This document shows, piece by piece, positions 58,762 through 64,000 of a stretch of 64,000 nucleotides of DNA; position 1 is the stretch's first letter; each line of letters begins with the position of its first letter. The position numbers and the translations under genes were made by a program. This DNA comes from Mytilus californianus (Eukaryota > Mollusca > Bivalvia > Mytilida > Mytilidae), in NCBI RefSeq assembly GCF_021869535.1, contig NW_026262701.1:2619501-2683500 (forward strand). The letters run 5' to 3'. A model generated the notes under the pieces. The model was not told the DNA's origin. It searched no databases and worked only from the letters and a program-made list of their open reading frames with translations.

Positions 58762-58866
58762 ATGTTATTTCTTTGTATCAAAATAATGTTTTGGTTATTT
58801 ATTTTCTCTATTTTGTCGCTACAATGTATCAGTTCAAGGACCCATTTTATACGAAACGAGTCTTTG
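58762..58866 (+). CDS. Gene B exon 1: signal peptide
   Basis: ATG at 58762 opens a frame of 35 codons up to a consensus donor. The hydrophobic core and following ISSR are typical of a cleaved signal sequence. A second in-frame Met at codon 9 could also serve and would leave a shorter but still complete signal. The next exon joins in phase 0. Confidence 0.78.
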
Positions 58867-61800
58867 GTAAGTCATCTTTTTTCCACACGTATTGACATAT
58901 TTCATATAATAATTGAACTACGATTAAAAAATGTTGGAATGGAAAAACTATATATAACTATGTTATTCTGAGTATTTTTATCGAATGCATTTCATTTGAA
59001 GTTGATCTTTAAACGTATCTGTGATATTTCGAGTGACTTATGTCAATGGGCTAAACACTTGTTACAGAGTGAAATTGGCGCTCAAATCTTCACATTAAAC
59101 AAGGAGTGACAAAATTAAGCGCAATGTAGATGCAATAAAATAAAATAGAATACTTTTGCATTCGAATAATTTTTAAATTCCTATTTATATCACATGGAAT
59201 GAGGTAACAGAACAATTTAAGATATTCAGTGATAACGTGACCAAGGTTATCACTGAATAGTTTAGGGGCCAGCTGAAGCCCGCTTCCGGGTGCAGGATTT
59301 TTTCGCTGTGTTGAAGACCCATTGGTGGCCTTTGGCTGTTTTCTGCTGTTTGGTCGGGTTGTTGACTCTTTGACACATTCCCCATTTCCATTCTCAATTT
59401 TATCTCCCATTCATACTATGCAATCAACATTTCTTTCAAATATCGATATCGCACTTATTTAGAGATTTCTACCTCATCTTTTAAATGTATCTTCAATTTT
59501 CTTTCTGAACACATGACAATAGCTCTTAAGTTAAGCAAAGTTTTGAACACAGAAATTCTAGAATTTATTTTGATTCATTTCGAAGTGAAACTTAGTTTGA
59601 TTAATAAGAAAGTGGTACATTTTAAAATCTTCATATGAAAGTCAACCATTGGAATTAAATGGTAAGAATATTTACCCCCAGATTTTGATGGGGTCCGTGT
59701 TGCTCAGTCTTTAGTTTTCTATTTGTGTTTTGTTTAGTATTGTTTGTCTGTTGGTCTTCTTCTTTTTTAGCCATGGGGTTGTCAGTTTTATTTTCGAATT
59801 ATGAGTTTGAATGTCCCTCTAGTATCTTTCGCTTCTCTTACGTTTCATTGCACTTGCTAATTACAACAAAAATGCGCTTAAAATTGACCGAACGTATTTG
59901 TCAGGTAATCAGTCTGATGAATCAATCCAAACTGCATCTTGTATAAGTGTTTAGCCCATTTTTCTTTATGTGATGACAAAGCCTAATTGATCAGCAAATT
60001 CAAAACCGAACATAGTAGCTCCCATTTACAGAATACTAATTACCTATCAATTATCCATTGTCAATTGTTCGGGGTTGGCGGGTCGGATTGTTTAATTCAT
60101 TTTTTATAGAAATATGTTTAATCATTTTGATAAATATTCGAAGCAAAAATTATGGATGTATGGAAGATTGGATAACCATCAATACATTATGGTTCATAAA
60201 TTCAAGAATTTAATTTTGATATGTATGGGAAAAAATACAGAATTAAATATAAGAAATATATATTCAGGATAGTTTTGAAATCATCAGACCATTGGATTAC
60301 GCCGACGTCAGACTTCTCAAACTAACAAGGTCACAGGTTCCTGTCAAATCTGTGTACACCCTACATATAATGGCACCATCTGACACCGACTTTAGGGCAT
60401 TAGATGATCGCACAGGTACAGTTTTACCTATGGAATTGTCAAACCGTGAGTATTCTTGTAATTTTATTGTAAAATAAAATTCAATAGGACATTCCATGAA
60501 GGTCTTTACGTTTATAGATACATTTTTCTAATTTGCAATGTAGATTCCTAACATACAAAGGAAAACTCAGAGCACACTAATTACAGGACCTATAAACAGT
60601 TTGAAATTCTAGTTTTACAAAGCAAATATAAACAAAATGAAGCATGTAGAGACAGGCAGCAAGGAATGTTAAAGTCACTTGTATTATATTTATTATTTTA
60701 TTTTTTTTTTTTTTTTGAAATTTTAACGGCAAAAAAGAGATATGATGATAAAAGGAAGCTAAAACGAGTGGATCTCATATCGTTTCTAACATAGTATTTT
60801 CCATTGTTAACAGTAGTTTTTATCCAATTCTTTAAATGAAATGTAAATAAAAAATAAAACAAATCGTATTTCATCACTCTTTGGGCCTGTTCAATTACAC
60901 AGGCAAACTATATCATTAACTATTCGAAGAGTTGGTATTGTATTCATCCAAGAAACAAAGACATATTATTTTGTTTTTAAGGCAATCTTGATAAAAAATA
61001 GATCACCAAAAGATATTCAATTATATTCTTACAGCACTTAAAGTACACCTGTAAAACGATTGATTGAACGAATGTGAATTATATTACTTGTTTCTGGTTA
61101 AATAGAAGTAACTTGGTTTTTCTCAAATATTTGAAATAAACATCTTTTAATCTGTCTTTTCTTGTATTCGAATAATTCGTTTATATATCAATAAATGTAT
61201 TTTCTTTAGTGGTGAAATTTATTCCAATTGTGAATTATCACATGAATTGTTGTAAACGAAAAACCTACTCACAAATCTCCAACCAGACGACAATACGTTA
61301 CATACGGTGTATACGTTTTACCTGATTTTGTTTTTCTTTGATGGCGGATTTCAACATGAATGTACCTTTCAGGGTTGATGTTGAATAAATACGTAATGCG
61401 AAAAATAAAAAATCATTGAAAATGTTTCCTTTATGTTTGAATTTTAGCTACCAGCGATGGAGAATTTACGGTAATTGTAGAGGTAAAAGAAGATTCAACC
61501 CAACCAAGAATAAAAGCTTGCTCAGCTTCAATAGCTATCAATTTTACTGTTGATATCAATCATAGCTCTACTAAGAAAATTCCAGAGAGTTTTGATTTTA
61601 GTAGCTGTCGCTATAGTGTTGCAAGGAAATTGTCACCTGACATCCACACATACAGGGTTGAAAATATAGGATGTGGAAGAGTTCAATCTTCTACTTTCGA
61701 ACAAATGCATATGTATAGGAGCATTCCTGGATATCCAGAAACAACATTATTGTTTACTGTTGGAGGAACAAGGTATCCAGAATACTACAACTCAACCATG

Positions 61801-61977
61801 GTAGGTGGTACTTCTGTCACTGAGGAATATGATTACGTCTCTACATGGAACATTAATCAATCCGCTATGAATTCAGATGGTATTCAGGTTAAGGAGCTAG
61901 TACTCTCTATATGGTCGATAACCCGCTGGACCAGTGATCCTGTTACACACATGGAAATCACCCAACACATATCGTAA
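58762..61977 (+). CDS. Gene B: secreted 270-residue glycoprotein, three exons, family unknown
   Basis: Exons 58762-58866 (phase 0 out, donor TTTG/gtaagt), 60268-60445 (acceptor tattcag/GAT, donor AACC/gtgagt) and 61448-61977 (acceptor attttag/CT, stop TAA). Joined, they give 271 codons including the stop with no frame conflict. Residues 1-25 are a signal peptide (hydrophobic core FWLFIFSILSL, small residues ISS before the likely cleavage). Sequons are at N32, N126, N132, N209 and N231; cysteines after the signal are at 119, 148 and 170, an odd number, so one may pair between chains. Alternating hydrophobic stretches suggest a beta-rich fold. I do not recognise any family. ATTAAA at 62007-62012 is a possible polyadenylation signal. 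Confidence 0.85.
59256..59405 (-). repeat. Dispersed mussel repeat (GGGGAATGTGTCAAAGAG family), reverse
   Basis: In the first intron of gene B. On the minus strand it carries ATTGAGAATGGAAATGGGGA, GTGTCAAAGAGTCAACAACC, CAACACAGCGAAAAAATCC and CGGAAGCGGGCTTCAGCTGG. It is partial. A fragment of the GATACCAGAGGG family (inverted) follows at 59690-59840. Confidence 0.82.
60268..60445 (+). CDS. Gene B exon 2
   Basis: It encodes DSFEIIRPLDYADVRLLKLT, SQVPVKSVYTLHIMAPSDTD and FRALDDRTGTVLPMELSNR-type sequence, with no cysteine. The open frame reads on past the donor only to 60477. Acceptor and donor are both consensus. Confidence 0.83.
60446..61447 (+). other. Gene B second intron
   Basis: About 1.0 kb, AT-rich, with a T17-type tract near 60700. 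No other exon, repeat family or RNA gene was recognised. Confidence 0.6.
61448..61977 (+). CDS. Gene B exon 3 (last exon)
   Basis: 530 bases open from the acceptor to TAA. The protein contains GEFTVIVEVKEDSTQPRIKA, INFTVDINHSS, YRVENIGCGRVQ, PETTLLFTVGGTRYPEYYNS and VKELVLSIWSITRW. Four sequons and all three mature cysteines are here. The 115-codon frame starting with ATG at 61630 is only the 3' part of this exon, not a separate gene. Confidence 0.87.
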
Positions 61978-62398
61978 CATGAAATACAACGTTACAATTA
62001 TTTATAATTAAATGATTTTCAGAATTGTAATTATTGACTTGCCTGAGATTAATGTCGTTACACAAGACAGTGATTCCACTTTTTGCGCCACGACGTCGTT
62101 GTCAATACCTAACATTATATAAAGAAAGGGTGATATCGCATGATTGCTGATGAGACAACAATCCAATAAGGCCGAAGGAAAACTATGCGAACAATGTCTT
62201 CTGCTTGTGGACCGTTAGTCCCTGAAGGTATCACTAGCCCAGTAGCCCGTACTTAGGTAATGACATGAAAATACTGATATCGTTATCAAATTCAAAATAT
62301 CATTTTAAATTATGGAATGTATCTCCCTCGTGCATACCTCTGGTTCCATGTCCGAGTTAGGTATTACTTATAGGCCATTTTGGTTTTATCAGCTATTC

Positions 62399-62535
62399 AA
62401 TAAAAATAAAATTGAGAATGGAAATGGAAATGGGGAATGTGTCAAAGAGACAACAAACCGACCAAAGAGCAGAACACAGCCGAAGGCCACCAATGGGTCT
62501 TCAGCACAGCGAGAACATCCCGCACCCGGATTACA
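62399..62535 (+). repeat. Dispersed mussel repeat (GGGGAATGTGTCAAAGAG family)
   Basis: AAAATTGAGAATGG, GTGTCAAAGAGACAACAAAC, CCGAAGGCCACCAATGGGTC and CCCGCACCCGG appear in order. The copy then breaks off and joins sequence like that at 51405-51440 (ACAATGATACATAAATTAAC, ACTACTAGCAGT), so the middle of the element has been deleted. Confidence 0.82.
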
Positions 62536-62887
62536 ATGATACATAAATTAACAAGGGACTACTAGCAGTCAATGTTTGTATTAGGCTTTGGATTTTCAAT
62601 ATGTTGGTCAAAAGCAGCAATGAAGATACATTTATTGTCGAAATACGCATCTGTGCAATAAATTTCATACTGTTGAAATTAATACAGGCTACCGTTAAGC
62701 TTTACATAATTAGAAAAACTCTTTACCGTATAATTAACAATAATAGGCATCAGAATGACAAAATGTTTAACAATTCAAAATAGAAAACAAATGACCATTG
62801 AAGTCTAAAACGTCACTTCAGGCACAGGCATAGCAAACGAATTGGAAAATAAACAAACCGTAAAGAGGGGTCAAAAGCATACCACCG

Positions 62888-63200
62888 TCATAAAAAGGAA
62901 AAATAACAATAGGAAACGAAAAAGTCGTCTCTTTTGTCGTAAATGTTTTGAATATCCAAATCCAGAAAAAGACAATTATTTTGTTTGTTTATAACAGATT
63001 TAATTAATGTCAGTTCCCATTTATTTGTAAATTTCGCAGTATAATTATAGAATCTTGATTGTTTAATACAAATATATATTAGGTCTTTACTGAGTTTAGT
63101 CATAAACTGTGTTTCTAAACCATTCAGGAACATAATGTTATCTGCTATTAAAGGGGCAATATTAGTGTTCAAAGGAATACCTGTCGGTAAACTATACTAT
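62888..63200 (-). pseudogene. Penelope-like reverse transcriptase fragment
   Basis: On the minus strand the frame reads NIAPLIADNIMF, ETQFMTKLSKD, then KWELTLIKSVINKQNNCLF, LDLDIQN and IYDKRDDF. This parallels the NCAPLIADLF to FLDLDI region of the copies at 52.3 and 55.9 kb. It lacks the rest of the gene and carries frame breaks. Confidence 0.78.
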
Positions 63201-63589
63201 ATAAAAGAACAATGATGAGGGTCTTGATGGGTGGGAGGTTTGGGGTGTGGTATTCATTTTTCGTATTCTTTAAGTTCCAAGACTTTTTTTTCTGTAATTT
63301 ATTTGGTCAATTCATCTCTATTCTTTACTTTTGGTCCATTATTCTCTATTCGGTGATCCCCATCAGCCAGACACTCATAGGTCATCACAAATCAAGAAAG
63401 GAGAATTATGAGATTTATGCTTCGGTAGATTACCTTGGGTTTACTTTCCTCCAAGTTTAAGGTAAAAAACCAGTATAAAGGTGCAAATGACTTGTGGGTA
63501 TCTCGAAGAGAATTGAAAACAAAAGAAGATACATCTTACCTACTCAAAATTCACCACTGACACTGGATAAATTCAGTTATCAGATACTT

Positions 63590-64000
63590 AGTAATCGTTC
63601 AAATATTTCAAAACTTTGGATTTGAGCGTTCCTGATTAAGGTATATCTAGAAAACCGCTCAGGACGCAAGAAATTCATGAAGTGGTATTTTCATCTACAA
63701 CTATATACAGTGTAACAAGAATGCAATAAGGAGCGTTAAAGAATTTCAAGGTTCAAGAATTCTCGTAATTTATAGGTCAAATATGAACTCATCATGGATA
63801 CCAGGAATAAAATTGTGTACGCCAGATGCGCATTTTTTCTACAAAAGACTCACCAGTGATACTCGAATCAAAAAAGTAAAAAAGGCCAAATAAACTACAA
63901 TGTTGAAGAGCAATGAGGACCCAAAATTCCAAAAGACTATGTCAAAAACAGCTACGGTAATCTATTCAAAGTTCAATTATTGAATTTGAATCATAAATTT
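63590..64000 (+). repeat. Dispersed mussel repeat running off the window edge
   Basis: It contains GGATTTGAGCGTTCCTGATT, CTAGAAAACCGCTCAGGACG, GCCAGATGCGCATTTTTTCT and AAAAGACTCACCAGTGATAC. The first part is related to 39711, 42243 and 47755, all in the same orientation. No gene is seen. Confidence 0.75.

Noticed and set aside
61630..61977. Independent 115-codon gene
   Set aside because: The frame is open upstream to a good splice acceptor at 61447 and joins in phase with two earlier exons, so it is the end of gene B.

Overview
The window looks like nuclear DNA of a bivalve mollusc, most probably a mussel (Mytilus-like). It is AT-rich, has short exons with consensus GT/AG introns, and is packed with dispersed repeats that I recognise as common in mussel genomes. 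There are no bacterial features. Almost all long open frames are repeat-derived or chance; the real coding sequence lies in short spliced exons.

Gene A (1662 to 26656, + strand, 5' end outside the window) is reconstructed from 14 exons whose splice phases all agree and give 664 codons before a stop. The product is a cysteine-rich modular extracellular protein: half a VWC domain, a full VWC domain, three ShK (ShKT) domains with Thr/Pro linkers, an about 195-residue globular domain I cannot name, then two more VWC domains and a short acidic tail. Each VWC domain is split by a phase-2 intron, and module boundaries are phase 1. A second, diverged version of the terminal VWC half-exon lies 18 kb downstream (44918 to 45050) in the same splice phase, with a duplicated piece of intron before it. 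It is probably an alternative last exon.

Gene B (58762 to 61977, + strand) is a compact three-exon gene for a 270-residue secreted protein with a signal peptide, five N-glycosylation sequons and no domain I recognise.

The rest is mobile and repeated DNA. Within gene A introns there are: a minisatellite of about 1.35 kb grown out of the end of an exon and its splice donor (4810 to 6166); four elements beginning AGCTCACCTGG with internal tandem repeats; a tRNA-derived SINE with a 13-bp target-site duplication; a Harbinger-like MITE; and a 108-bp near-perfect palindrome. From 26.7 to 58.7 kb there are: nested inverted-repeat transposons (37.15 to 39.21 kb); a decayed non-LTR retrotransposon (42.65 to 43.83 kb, -); decayed Penelope-like reverse transcriptase copies (51.6 to 57.6 kb, -; fragments at 40.7 and 62.9 kb); and a 3.6-kb nearly identical tandem duplication (49020 to 56228). 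All calls come from reading the sequence; no database search was run.
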